A DNA stretch of 64,000 nt from Calliopsis andreniformis (taxonomy: Eukaryota; Arthropoda; Insecta; Hymenoptera; Andrenidae), in NCBI RefSeq assembly GCF_051401765.1, contig NW_027480506.1:496001-560000 (forward strand), read 5' to 3'. This document shows, one piece after another, positions 1 through 12,659 of this stretch; positions within the stretch are counted from its first letter, which is position 1; each line of letters begins with the position of its first letter. A program made the position numbers and the translations under genes. Under the pieces are notes generated by a model, which did not search any database, was not told the DNA's origin, and saw only the letters and a program-made list of their open reading frames with translations.

Positions 1-1937
1 GGATTGAGGATTGAGGATTGAGGATTCAGGATGAGGGCTCAGGGTTGAGGATTGAGGCTTGAGGACTAAGGACAGAGGATTGAGGATTGAGAATTGAGGA
101 TTGAGGATTGAGGATTGAAGATTGAGGATTGGGTATTGAGGATCGAAGAATGAGGATTGAGGATTGAGGATTGAGGATTGAGGATTGAATATTGAGGATT
201 GAGGATTGAGGATTGAAGATTGAGGATTGAGGATTGAGCATTGAGGATTGAAGATTGACGATTGAGGATTGAGGATTGAGGACTGAGGATTGAGGATTGA
301 TGATGGAGGATTGAAGATTGAGTATTGGGTATTGAAGATTGAGGATTGTGGATTGAGGATTGAGGATTGAGGATTGAAGATTGCGTACTGAGGGTTAAAG
401 ATTAAGATTGAGGATTGAGGATTGAGGATTGAGGATTGAGGGTTGTGGATTGAGGACGAGGACTGGGGGTTGAGTATTGATGTTTCAAGTCTGAGGATTC
501 AGGATTGAGGATTGAGAATTGAGGATTGTGGGTTGAGGATTGAAGATTGAGGATTCGGTATTGAGGATTGAAGAATGAGGATTGAGGAGTGAGGACTGAG
601 GATTGAGTATAGCAGATTGAGTATTGAGGATTGAAGATTGAGGACTGAGGATTGAGGATTGAGGATTGACGATTGAGAATTGAGGGTTGAGGATTGAGGA
701 TTGAAGATTGAGTATTGGGTGTTGAGGATTGAAAAATGAGGATTGAGTATTGAGGATTGAGGATTGAGGATTGAAGATTGAGAATTGAGGATTGAAGATT
801 GAGGATTGAACATTGAGGATTGAGGATTGAGGATTGAGGATTGAGGATTGAGGATTGAGAATTGAGGATTGAGGATTGAGGATTGAAGATTGAGGATTGG
901 GTATTGAGGATTGAAGAATGAGGACTGAGGATTGAGGATTGAGGATTGAGGATTGAGGATTGAAGACTGAGTATTGAGGATTGAAGATTGAGGATTGAGG
1001 AGTGAGTATTGAAGATTGAGGAATTGGGACTGAGGATTGAAGATTGAGGATTGAGGATTGAGGATTGAGGATTGAGGATTGAGGATTGAGGATTGAAGAT
1101 TGAGGATTGGGTATTGAGGATTGAAGAATGAGGACTGAGGATTGAGCATTGAGGATTGTGGATTGAAGATTGAGTATTGTGGATTGAGGATTGAGGATTG
1201 AGGATTGAAGATTGAGGATTGGGTATTGAGGATTGAAGAATGAGGATTGAGTATTGAGTATTGAGGATTGAGTATTGACGATTGAGTATTGAGGATTGAA
1301 GATTGACGATTGAGGATTGAGGATTGAGGATCGAGGATTGAGGATTGAGGATTGAGGATTGAAGATTGAGTATTGAGTATTGAAGATTGAGGATTGAGGA
1401 TTGAGGATTGAGGATTGAGGATTGAAGATTGCGTACTGAGGATTGAAGGTTATGAATGAGGATTGAGGATTGAGGACTGAGGATTGAGGATTGAGGATTG
1501 AAGATTGAGGATTGCGTATTGAGGATAGAACATTGAGGATTGAGGATTGAGTATTGAGGATTGAGGATTGAGGATTGAAGATTGAATATTGATGATTGAA
1601 GATTGAGGATCGAGGATTGAGTGTTGTGGATTGAGGACGAGGACTGAGGGTAGAGTACTGATGTTTGAGGTCTGAGGATTGAGGATTGAGGATTGAGAAT
1701 TGAGGATTGGGGATTGAGGATTGAAGATTGAGGGTTGGGTGTTGAGGATTGATGAATGAAGATTGAGGATTGAGGATTGTGCATTGAGGATTGAAGAATG
1801 AGGATTGAGGATTGAGGACTGAGGATTGAGGATTGAAGACTGAGTGTTGAGGGTTGAGTGATGAGAATTGATGTTTGTGGATAGAGATTTGAAGATTGCA
1901 GGTTGAGTATTGAGTATTGAAAACTGTGAAATCATGG
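1..1937 (+). repeat. A-to-A interval 0 (left-truncated by the window)
   Basis: This is the end of an interval whose start lies before the window. It opens with the word GAGGACTAAGGACAGAGG near 60-77, which elsewhere lies about 200 bp after a B box, so a B box is expected just left of base 1. It continues with GGATCGAAGAATG near 140, the 6-base slip GTTAAAGATTAAG near 394-406, GGACGAGGACTGGGGG near 455, AGGATAGAACATTG near 1522 and GAGGTCTGAGG near 1667. It ends at the A box at 1938. The segment from about 1150 to 1960 recurs almost unchanged 5,000 bp downstream. Confidence 0.85.
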
Positions 1938-2004
1938 TATTCTATTGAGGATTGAGGATGGACCACTGATTGTTGAGGACTGAGGGCTGAAGATTGAGGA
2001 TTCA
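1861..2004 (+). repeat. A box, unpaired
   Basis: A diverged in-register run of heptads (GATGAGA, ATTGATG, TTTGTGG, ATAGAGA, TTTGAAG, ATTGCAG and so on) with TATTCTATT at 1938. No B box lies at +315. Confidence 0.85.
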
Positions 2005-2660
2005 GGATTGAGGATTGAGTATTGAGTATTGAAGATTGACGATTGAGGATTGAGGATTGAGGATTGAGGATTGAGGATTGAGGATGGAGGGTTGAAGATT
2101 GAGTATTGGGTATTGAAGATTGAGGATTGTGGATTGAGGATTGAGGATTGAGGATTGAAGATTGCGTACTGAGGGTTAAAGATTAAGATTGAGGGTTGAG
2201 GATTGAGGATTGAGGATTGAGGGTCGTGGATTGAGGACGAGGACTGGGGGTTGAGTATTGATGTTTGAAGTCTGAGGATTCAGGATTGAGGATTGAGTAT
2301 TGAGGATTGTGGGTTGAGGATTGAAGATTGAGGATTCGGTATTGAGGACTGAAGAATGAGGATTGAGGAGTGAGGACTGAGGATTGAGGATAGCAGATTG
2401 AGTATTGAGGATTGAAGATTGAGGACTGAGGATTGAGGATTGAGGATTGACGATTGAGAATGGAGGGTTGAGGATTGAGGATTGTAGATTGAGTATTGGG
2501 TGTTGCGGATTGAAAAATGAGGATTGAGGATTGAGGATTGAGGATTGAGGATTGAAGATTGAGGATTGAGGATTGAGGATTGAGGATTGAGGATTGAGGA
2601 TTGAGGATTGAGGATTGCGGATAGAAGATTGAGGATTGGGTATTGCGGATTGAACATTGA

Positions 2661-4720
2661 GGATTGAGGATTGAGGACTGAGGATTGAGGATTGAGGATT
2701 GAGAATTGAGGATTGAGGATTGAGGATTGAAGATTGAGGATTGGGTATTGAGGATTGAAGAATGAGGATTGAGGATTGAGGATTGAGGATTGAGGGTTGA
2801 GGATTGAAGACTGAGTATTGAGGATTGAAGATTGAGGGTTAAGGAGTGAGTATTGAAGATTGAGGATTTGGGACTGAGGATTGAAGATTGAGGATTGAGG
2901 ATTGAGGATTGAGGATTGAGGATTGACGATTGAAGATTGAAGATAGAGGATTGGGTATTGAGTATTGAAGAATGAGGATTGAGGATTGAGGATTGAGGAT
3001 TGAGGATTGAAGATTGAGTACTGAGGATTGAAGATTAAGGTTGAGGATTGAGGATTGAGGATTGAGGATTGAGGATTGAGGATTGAGGATTGAGGATTGA
3101 AGATTGAGTATTGAGGATTGAAGATTGAGGATTGAGGATTGAGGATTGATTATTGAGGATTGAGGATTGAGGATTGAGGATTGAGGATTGAAGATTGAGG
3201 ATTGGGTATTGAGGATTGAAGATTGAGGATTGAGTATTGAGTATTGAGGATTGAGGATTGAAGATTGGGTATTGAGGATTGAAGATTGACGATTGAGGAT
3301 TGAGGAATGAGTATTGAGGATTGAGTATTGGCGATTGAGTATTGAGGATTGAAGATTGACGATTGAGGATTGAGGATTGAGGATTGAGGGTTGAGGATTG
3401 AAGATTGAGTATTGAGTATTGAAGATTGAGGACTGAGGATTGAGGATTGAGGATTGAGGATTGAAGATTGCGTACTGAGGATTGAAGATTAAGATTGAGG
3501 ATTGAGGATTGAGGATTGAGGATTGAGGATTGAGGATTGAAGATTGAGGATTGCGTATTGAGGATTGAAGATTGAGGATTGAGGATTGAGGATTGAGGAT
3601 TGAGGATTGAAGATTGAGTACTGAGGATTGAAGATTAAGATTGAGGATTGAGGATTGAGGATTGAGGATTGAGGATTGAGGATTGAAGATTGTGTATTGA
3701 GGATTGAAGATTGAGGACTGAGGATTGAGGATTGAGGATTGACGATTGAGAATGGAGGGTTGAGGATTGAGGATTGTAGATTGAGTATTGGGTGTTGCGG
3801 ATTGAAAAATGAGGATTGAGGATTGAGGATTGAGGATTGAGGATTGAAGATTGAGGATTGAGGATTGAGGATTGAGGATTGAGGATTGAGGATTGAGGAT
3901 TGAGGATTGCGGATAGAAGATTGAGGATTGGGTATTGCGGATTGAACATTGAGGATTGAGGATTGAGGACTGAGGATTGAGGATTGAGGATTGAGGATTG
4001 AGGATTGAGGATTGAGGGTTGAGGATTGAAGACTGAGTATTGAGGATTGAAGATTGAGGGTTAAGGAGTGAGTATTGAAGATTGAGGATTTGGGACTGAG
4101 GATTGAAGATTGAGGATTGAGGATTGAGGATTGAGGATTGAGGATTGACGATTGAAGATTGAAGATAGAGGATTGGGTATTGAGTATTGAAGAATGAGGA
4201 TTGAGGATTGAGGATTGAGGATTGAGGATTGAAGATTGAGTACTGAGGATTGAAGATTAAGGTTGAGGATTGAGGATTGAGGATTGAGGATTGAGGATTG
4301 AGGATTGAGGATTGAGGATTGAAGATTGAGTATTGAGGATTGAAGATTGAGGATTGAGGATTGAGGATTGATTATTGAGGATTGAGGATTGAGGATTGAG
4401 GATTGAGGATTGAAGATTGAGGATTGGGTATTGAGGATTGAAGATTGAGGATTGAGTATTGAGTATTGAGGATTGAGGATTGAAGATTGGGTATTGAGGA
4501 TTGAAGATTGACGATTGAGGATTGAGGAATGAGTATTGAGGATTGAGTATTGGCGATTGAGTATTGAGGATTGAAGATTGACGATTGAGGATTGAGGATT
4601 GAGGATTGAGGGTTGAGGATTGAAGATTGAGTATTGAGTATTGAAGATTGAAGACTGAGGATTGAGGATTGAGGATTGAGGATTGAAGATTGCGTACTGA
4701 GGATTGAAGATTAAGATTGA
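2661..4720 (+). repeat. 1,222-bp local tandem duplication
   Basis: GAGGATTTGGGACTG (2861 and 4083), GATTAAGGTTG (near 3035 and 4257), GATTATTGAGG (near 3148 and 4370) and GGAATGAGTATTG (near 3304 and 4526) recur at +1,222. Upstream of these the step is 1,292, because the second copy lacks ten heptads. The copies part at about 3500/4720. Confidence 0.75.
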
Positions 4721-5701
4721 GTATTGAGGATTGAAGATTGAGGATTGGGTATTGAGGATTGAAGAATGAGGATTGAGGATTGAGGATTGAGGATTGAAGA
4801 TAGAGTATTGAGGATTGTAGATTGAGGGTAGAGTATTGATGTTTGAGGTCTGAGGATTGAGGATTGAGGATTGAGAATTGAGGATTGAGGATTAAGGATT
4901 GAAGATTGAGGATTGGGTGTTGAGGAGTGAAGAATGAAGATTGAGGATTGAGGATTGTGCATTGAGGATTGAAGAATGAGGATTGAGGATTGAGGACTGA
5001 GGATTGAGGATTGAGGATTGAGGGTTGAGGATTGAAGATTGAGTATTGAGTATTGAAGATTGAGGACTGAGGATTGAGGATTGAGGATTGAGGATTGAAG
5101 ATTGCGTACTGAGGATTGAAGATTAAGATTGAGGATTGAGGATTGAGGATTGAGGATTGAGGATTGAGGATTGAAGATTGAGGATTGCGTATTGAGGATT
5201 GAAGATTGAGGATTGAGGATTGAGGATTGAGGATTGAGGATTGAAGATTGAGTACTGAGGATTGAAGATTAAGATTGAGGATTGAGGATTGAGGATTGAG
5301 GATTGAGGATTGAGGATTGAAGATTGTGTATTGAGGATTGAAGATTGAGGATTGAGGATTGAGGATTGAGGATTGAGTATTGAGTATTGAGGATTGAAGA
5401 TTGAGGATTGGGTATTGAGGATTGAAGAATGAGGATTGAGGATTGAGGATTGAGGATTGAAGATAGAGTATTGAGGATTGTAGATTGAGGGTAGAGTATT
5501 GATGTTTGAGGTCTGAGGATTGAGGATTGAGGATTGAGAATTGAGGATTGAGGATTAAGGATTGAAGATTGAGGATTGGGTGTTGAGGAGTGAAGAATGA
5601 AGATTGAGGATTGAGGATTGTGCATTGAGGATTGAAGAATGAGGATTGAGGATTGAGGACTGAGGATTGAGGATTGAAGACTGAGTGTTGAGGGTTGAGT
5701 G

Positions 5702-5845
5702 ATGAGAATTGATGTTTGTGGATAGAGATTTGAAGATTGCACATTGAGTATTGAGTATTGAAAACTGTAAATTGAGGATATTCTATTCAGGATTGAGGAT
5801 TGACAACTGAATGTTGAGGACTGAGGGCTGAAGATTGAGGATTCA
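5702..5845 (+). repeat. Hybrid A/B box
   Basis: The left side is A-type (AATTGATGTTTGTGG); from ATTGCACATT on it is B-type, with TATTCTATTCAGG at 5779. The switch falls in the identical stretch between about 5720 and 5741. Confidence 0.85.
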
Positions 5846-6860
5846 GTATTGAGGATTCAGAATTGAGGTTTGAGGACTGAGGATTGAGGATTGAAGATTG
5901 AGTATTGAGGATTGAAGATTGAGGATTGAGGATCGAGGATTGAGGATTGAGGGTAAGGGCTGAGGGTTGAGGATTGAGGCTTGAGGACTAAGGACAGAGG
6001 ATTGAGGATTGAGAATTGAGGATTGAGGATTGAGGATTGAAGATTGAGGATTGGGTATTGAGGATCGAAGAATGAGGATTGAGGATTGAGGATTGAGGAT
6101 TGAGGATTGAATATTGAGGATTGAGGATTGAGGATTGAAGATTGAGCATTGAGGATTGAGTATTGAGTATTGAAGATAGACGATTGAGGACTGAGGATTG
6201 AGGATTGAGGATTGAGGATTGGGTATTGAGGATTGAAGAATGAGGATTGAGTATTGAGTATTGAGGATTGAGTAATGACGATTGAGTATTGAGGATTGAA
6301 GATTGACGATTGAGGATTGAGGATTGAGGATTGAGGATTGAGGATTGAGGATTGAGGATTGAAGATTGAGTATTGAGTATTGAAGATTGAGGATTGAGGA
6401 TTGAGGATTGAGGATTGAGGATTGAAGATTGCGTACTGAGGATTGAAGGTTATGAATGAGGATTGAGGATTGAGGACTGAGGATTGAGGATTGAGGATTG
6501 AAGATTGAGGATTGCGTATTGAGGATAGAACATTGAGGATTGAGGATTGAGTATTGAGGATTGAGGATTGAGGATTGAAGATTGAATATTGATGATTGAA
6601 GATTGAGGATCGAGGATTGAGTGTTGTGGATTGAGGACGAGGACTGAGGGTAGAGTACTGATGTTTGAGGTCTGAGGATTGAGTATTGAGGATTGAGAAT
6701 TGAGGATTGGGGATTGAGGATTGAAGATTGAGGGTTGGGTGTTGAGGATTGATGAATGAAGATTGAGGATTGAGGATTGTGCATTGAGGATTGAAGAATG
6801 AGGATTGAGGATTGAGGACTGAGGATTGAGGATTGAAGACTGAGTGTTGAGGGTTGAGTG

Positions 6861-7319
6861 ATGAGAATTGATGTTTGTGGATAGAGATTTGAAGATTGCA
6901 GGTTGAGTATTGAGTATTGAAAGCTGTGAAATCATGGTATTCTATTGAGGATTGAGGATGGACCACTGATTGTTGAGGACTGAGGGCTGAAGATTGAGGA
7001 TTCAGGATTGAGGATTCAGGATTGAGGTTTGAGGACTGAGGATTGAGGATTGGGGATTGAGGATTGAGGATTGAGGATTGATGATTGAGGATTGAAGATT
7101 GAATATTGATGATTAAAGATTGAGGGTTGAGGAATCAGGGTTGAACATTGAGTACTGAGTGTTGAGTGTTGAGTGATGAGAATTTATGTTTCTGGATAGA
7201 GATTTGAAGATTGCACATTGAGTATTGAGTATTGAAAACTGTAAATTGAGGATATTCTATTCAGGACTGAGGATTGACAACTGAATGTTGAGGACTGAGG
7301 GCTGAAGATTGAGGATTCA
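6861..7319 (+). repeat. A-B box pair
   Basis: A at 6938 (with AAAGCTGTG instead of AAAACTGTG), B at 7253; spacing 315. Confidence 0.88.
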
Positions 7320-8978
7320 GTATTGAGGATTCAGAATTGAGGTTTGAGGACTGAGGATTGAGGATTGAAGATTGAGTATTGAGGATTGAAGATTGAGGAT
7401 TGAGGATCGAGGATTGAGGATTGAGGATGAGGGCTGAGGGTTGAGGATTGAGGCTTGAGGACTAAGGACAGAGGATTGAGGATTGAGAATTGAGGATTGA
7501 GGATTGAGGATTGAAGATTGAGGATTGGGTATTGAGGATCGAAGAATGAGGATTGAGGATTCAGGATTGAGGATTGAGGATTGAATATTGAGGATTGAGG
7601 ATTGAGGATTGAAGATTGAGCATTGAGGATTGAGTATTGAGTATTGAAGATTGACGATTGAGGATTGAGGATTGAGGATTGAGGATTGAGGATTGAGGAT
7701 GGAGGATTGAAGATTGAGTATTGGGTATTGAAGATTGAGGATTGTGGATTGAGGATTGAGGATTGAGGATTGAAGATTGCGTACTGAGGGTTAAAGATTA
7801 AGATTGAGGATTGAGGATTGAGGATTGAGGATTGAGGGTCGTGGATTGAGGACGAGGACTGGGGGTTGAGTATTGATGTTTGAAGTCTGAGGATTCAGGA
7901 TTGAGGATTGAGTATTGAGGATTGTGGGTTGAGGATTGAAGATTGAGGATTCGGTATTGAGGACTGAAGAATGAGGATTGAGGAGTGAGGACTGAGGATT
8001 GAGGATAGCAGATTGAGTATTGAGGATTGAAGATTGAGGACTGAGGATTGAGGATTGAGGATTGACGATTGAGAATGGAGGGTTGAGGATTGAGGATTGT
8101 AGATTGAGTATTGGGTGTTGCGGATTGAAAAATGAGGATTGAGGATTGAGGATTGAGGATTGAGGATTGAAGATTGAGGATTGAGGATTGAGGATTGAGG
8201 ATTGAGGATTGAGGATTGAGGATTGAGGATTGCGGATAGAAGATTGAGGATTGGGTATTGCGGATTGAACATTGAGGATTGAGGATTGAGGACTGAGGAT
8301 TGAGGATTGAGGATTGAGAATTGAGGATTGAGGATTGAGGATTGAAGATTGAGGATTGGGTATTGAGGATTGAAGAATGAGGATTGAGGATTGAGGATTG
8401 AGGATTGAGGGTTGAGGATTGAAGACTGAGTATTGAGGATTGAAGATTGAGGGTTAAGGAGTGAGTATTGAAGATTGAGGATTTGGGACTGAGGATTGAA
8501 GATTGAGGATTGAGGATTGAGGATTGAGGATTGAGGATTGACGATTGAAGATTGAAGATAGAGGATTGAGGATTGAGTATTGAGTATTGAGGATTGAAGA
8601 TTGAAGATTGGGTATTGAGGATTGAAGAATGAGGATTGAGGATTGAGGATTGAGGATTGAAGATAGAGTATTGAGGATTGTAGATTGAGGGTAGAGTATT
8701 GATGTTTGAGGTCTGAGGATTGAGGATTGAGGATTGAGAATTGAGGATTGAGGATTAAGGATTGAAGATTGAGGATTGGGTGTTGAGGAGTGAAGAATGA
8801 AGATTGAGGATTGAGGATTGTGCATTGAGGATTGAAGAATGAGGATTGAGGATTGAGGACTGAGGATTGAGGATTGAAGACTGAGTGTTGAGGGTTGAGT
8901 GATGAGAATTGATGTTTGTGGATAGAGATTTGAAGATTGCAGGTTGAGTATTGAGTATTGAAAACTGTGAAATCATGG
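6938..8978 (+). repeat. A-to-A interval 2 (2,041 bp, shortest)
   Basis: This is the most compact interval. It holds an A-B pair, then GGACTAAGGACAGAGG near 7462, a GGATTCAGGATTG variant near 7557, GGACGAGGACTGGGGG near 7851 and GGATTTGGGACTGAGG near 8479. It then jumps at about 8554 directly into the pre-A words. The GGATTCAGGATTG variant at this position is shared with interval 5 (near 17467), marking the two as close relatives. Confidence 0.85.
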
Positions 8979-9360
8979 TATTCTATTGAGGATTGAGGAT
9001 GGACCACTGATTGTTGAGGACTGAGGGCTGAAGATTGAGGATTCAGGATTGAGGATTCAGGATTGATGTTTGAGGACTGAGGATTGAGGATTGGGGATTG
9101 AGGATTGAGGATTGAGGATTGATGATTGAGGATTGAAGATTGAATATTGATGATTAAAGATTGAGGGTTGAGGAATCAGGGTTGACCATTGAGTACTGAG
9201 TGTTGAGGGTTGAGTGATGAGAATTTATGTTTCTGGATAGAGATTTGAAGATTGCACATTGAGTATTGAGTATTGAAAACTGTAAATTGAGGATATTCTA
9301 TTCAGGATTGAGGATTGACAACTGAATGTTGAGGACTGAGGGCTGAAGATTGAGGATTCA
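8902..9360 (+). repeat. A-B box pair
   Basis: A at 8979, B at 9294; spacing 315. Between them lies GGTTGACCATTG rather than the usual GGTTGAACATTG. Confidence 0.88.
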
Positions 9361-11269
9361 GTATTGAGGATTCAGAATTGAGGTTTGAGGACTGAGGATT
9401 GAGGATTGAAGATTGAGTATTGAGGATTGAAGATTGAGGATTGAGAATCGAGGATTGAGGATTGAGGGTAAGGGCTGAGGGTTGAGGATTGAGGCTTGAG
9501 GACTAAGGACAGAGGATTGAGGATTGAGAATTGAGGATTGAGGATTGAGGATTGAAGATTGAGGATTGGGTATTGAGGATCGAAGAATGAGGATTGAGGA
9601 TTGAGGATTGAGGATTGAGGATTGAATATTGAGGATTGAGGATTGAGGATTGAAGATTGAGCATTGAGGATTGAGTATTGAGTATTGAAGATAGACGATT
9701 GAGGATTGAGGATTGAGGATTGAGGATTGAGGATTGAGAATTGAGGATTGTGGGTTGAGGATTGAAGATTGATGATTCGGTATTGAGGATTGAAGAATGA
9801 GGATTGAGGAGTGAGGACTGAGGATTGAGGATAGCAGATTGAGTATTGAGGATTGAAGATTGAGGACTGAGGATTAGGATTGAGGACTGACGATTGAGAA
9901 TGGAGGGTTGAGGATTGAGGATTGAAGATTGAGTATTGGGTGTTGAGGATTGAAAAATGAGGATTGAGGATTGAGGATTGAGGATTGAGGATTGAAGATT
10001 GAGAATTGAGGATTGAAGATTGAGGATTGAGGATTGAGGATTGAGGATTGAGGATTGAGGATTGAGGATTGCGGATAGAAGATTGAGGATTGGGTATTGC
10101 GGATTGAACATTGAGGATTGAGGATTGAGGACTGAGGATTGAGGATTGAGGATTGAGAATTGAGGATTGAGGATTGAGGATTGAAGATCGAGAATTGGGT
10201 ATTGAGGATTGAAGAATGAGGATTGAGGATTGAGGATTGAGGATTGAGGATTGAGGATTGAAGACTGAGTATTGAGGATTGAAGATTGAGGATTGAGGAG
10301 TGAGTATTGGAGATTGAGGATTTGGGACTGAGGATTGACGATTGAGGATTGAGGATTGAGGATTGAGGATTGAGGATTGACGATTGAAGATTGACGATTG
10401 AGGATTGGGTATTGAGTATTGAAGAATGAGGATTGAGGATTGAGGATTGAGGATTGAGGATTGAAGATTGAGTACTGAGGATTGAAGATTAAGGTTGAGG
10501 ATTGAGGATTGAGGATTGAGGATTGAGGATTGAAGATTGAGTATTGAGTATTGAAGATTGAGGATTGAGGATTGAGGATTGAGGATTGAGGATTGAAGAT
10601 TGCGTACTGAGGATTGAAGATTAAGATTGAGGATTGAGGATTGAGGATTGAGGATTGAGGATTGAGGATTGAAGATTGAGGATTGCGTATTGAGGATTGA
10701 AGATTGAGGATTGAGGATTGAGGATTGAGGATTGAGGATTGAAGATTGAGTACTGAGGATTGAAGATTAAGATTGAGGATTGAGGATTGAGGATTGAGGA
10801 TTGAGGATTGAGGATTGAAGATTGAGTATTGAGGATTGAAGATTGAAGATAGAGGATTGAGGATTGAGTATTGAGTATTGAGGATTGAAGATTGAAGATT
10901 GGGTATTGAGGATTGAAGAATGAGGATTGAGGATTGAGGATTGAGGATTGAAGATAGAGTATTGAGGATTGTAGATTGAGGGTAGAGTATTGATGTTTGA
11001 GGTCTGAGGATTGAGGATTGAGGATTGAGAATTGAGGATTGAGGATTAAGGATTGAAGATTGAGGATTGGGTGTTGAGGAGTGAAGAATGAAGATTGAGG
11101 ATTGAGGATTGTGCATTGAGGATTGAAGAATGAGGATTGAGGATTGAGGACTGAGGATTGAGGATTGAAGACTGAGTGTTGAGGGTTGAGTGATGAGAAT
11201 TGATGTTTGTGGATAGAGATTTGAAGATTGCAGGTTGAGTATTGAGTATTGAAAACTGTGAAATCATGG
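8979..11269 (+). repeat. A-to-A interval 3 (2,291 bp)
   Basis: An A-B pair is followed by post-B words with the private variants GAGAATCGAGG (near 9443) and GGGTAAGGGCTGAGG (near 9466). A 1-base deletion (GGATTAGGATTGAGG at 9871) and GAAGATCGAGAATTGG (near 10182) follow. All these reappear exactly 2,291 bp later, so this interval forms a tandem duplication with the next one. Confidence 0.88.
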
Positions 11270-11651
11270 TATTCTATTGAGGATTGAGGATGGACCACTG
11301 ATTGTTGAGGACTGAGGGCTGAAGATTGAGGATTCAGGATTGAGGATTCAGGATTGATGTTTGAGGACTGAGGATTGAGGATTGGGGATTGAGGATTGAG
11401 GATTGAGGATTGATGATTGAGGATTGAAGATTGAATATTGATGATTAAAGATTGAGGGTTGAGGAATCAGGGTTGACCATTGAGTACTGAGTGTTGAGGG
11501 TTGAGTGATGAGAATTTATGTTTCTGGATAGAGATTTGAAGATTGCACATTGAGTATTGAGTATTGAAAACTGTAAATTGAGGATATTCTATTCAGGATT
11601 GAGGATTGACAACTGAATGTTGAGGACTGAGGGCTGAAGATTGAGGATTCA
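11193..11651 (+). repeat. A-B box pair
   Basis: A at 11270, B at 11585; spacing 315. Shares GGTTGACCATTG with the pair 2,291 bp upstream. Confidence 0.88.
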
Positions 11652-12659
11652 GTATTGAGGATTCAGAATTGAGGTTTGAGGACTGAGGATTGAGGATTGA
11701 AGATTGAGTATTGAGGATTGAAGATTGAGGATTGAGAATCGAGGATTGAGGATTGAGGGTAAGGGCTGAGGGTTGAGGATTGAGGCTTGAGGACTAAGGA
11801 CAGAGGATTGAGGATTGAGAATTGAGGATTGAGGATTGAGGATTGAAGATTGAGGATTGGGTATTGAGGATCGAAGAATGAGGATTGAGGATTGAGGATT
11901 GAGGATTGAGGATTGAATATTGAGGATTGAGGATTGAGGATTGAAGATTGAGCATTGAGGATTGAGTATTGAGTATTGAAGATAGACGATTGAGGATTGA
12001 GGATTGAGGATTGAGGATTGAGGATTGAGAATTGAGGATTGTGGGTTGAGGATTGAAGATTGATGATTCGGTATTGAGGATTGAAGAATGAGGATTGAGG
12101 AGTGAGGACTGAGGATTGAGGATAGCAGATTGAGTATTGAGGATTGAAGATTGAGGACTGAGGATTAGGATTGAGGACTGACGATTGAGAATGGAGGGTT
12201 GAGGATTGAGGATTGAAGATTGAGTATTGGGTGTTGAGGATTGAAAAATGAGGATTGAGGATTGAGGATTGAGGATTGAGGATTGAAGATTGAGAATTGA
12301 GGATTGAAGATTGAGGATTGAGGATTGAGGATTGAGGATTGAGGATTGAGGATTGAGGATTGCGGATAGAAGATTGAGGATTGGGTATTGCGGATTGAAC
12401 ATTGAGGATTGAGGATTGAGGACTGAGGATTGAGGATTGAGGATTGAGAATTGAGGATTGAGGATTGAGGATTGAAGATCGAGAATTGGGTATTGAGGAT
12501 TGAAGAATGAGGATTGAGGATTGAGGATTGAGGATTGAGGATTGAGGATTGAAGACTGAGTATTGAGGATTGAAGATTGAGGATTGAGGAGTGAGTATTG
12601 GAGATTGAGGATTTGGGACTGAGGATTGACGATTGAGGATTGAGGATTGAGGATTGAGG

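Larger units (their letters stand above)
1938..6937 (+). repeat. A-to-A interval 1 (5,000 bp, internally duplicated)
   Basis: The opening A box is not followed by a B box at +315; the sequence jumps straight to the heptads that normally lie several hundred bases later. Inside are a 1,222-bp tandem duplication (about 2.66-4.72 kb) and a 663-bp repetition around the word TAGAGTATTGAGGATTGTAG (4801 and 5464). A hybrid A/B box lies at 5779, followed by the usual post-B words, with GGACTAAGGACAGAGG near 5985. Confidence 0.85.

Noticed and set aside
402..1966. Overlapping minus-strand ORFs of 460 and 493 codons as genes
   Set aside because: They overlap in different frames and give the same SILNPQS repeat. 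Starts and stops depend on single variant heptads, and length is not kept between copies.
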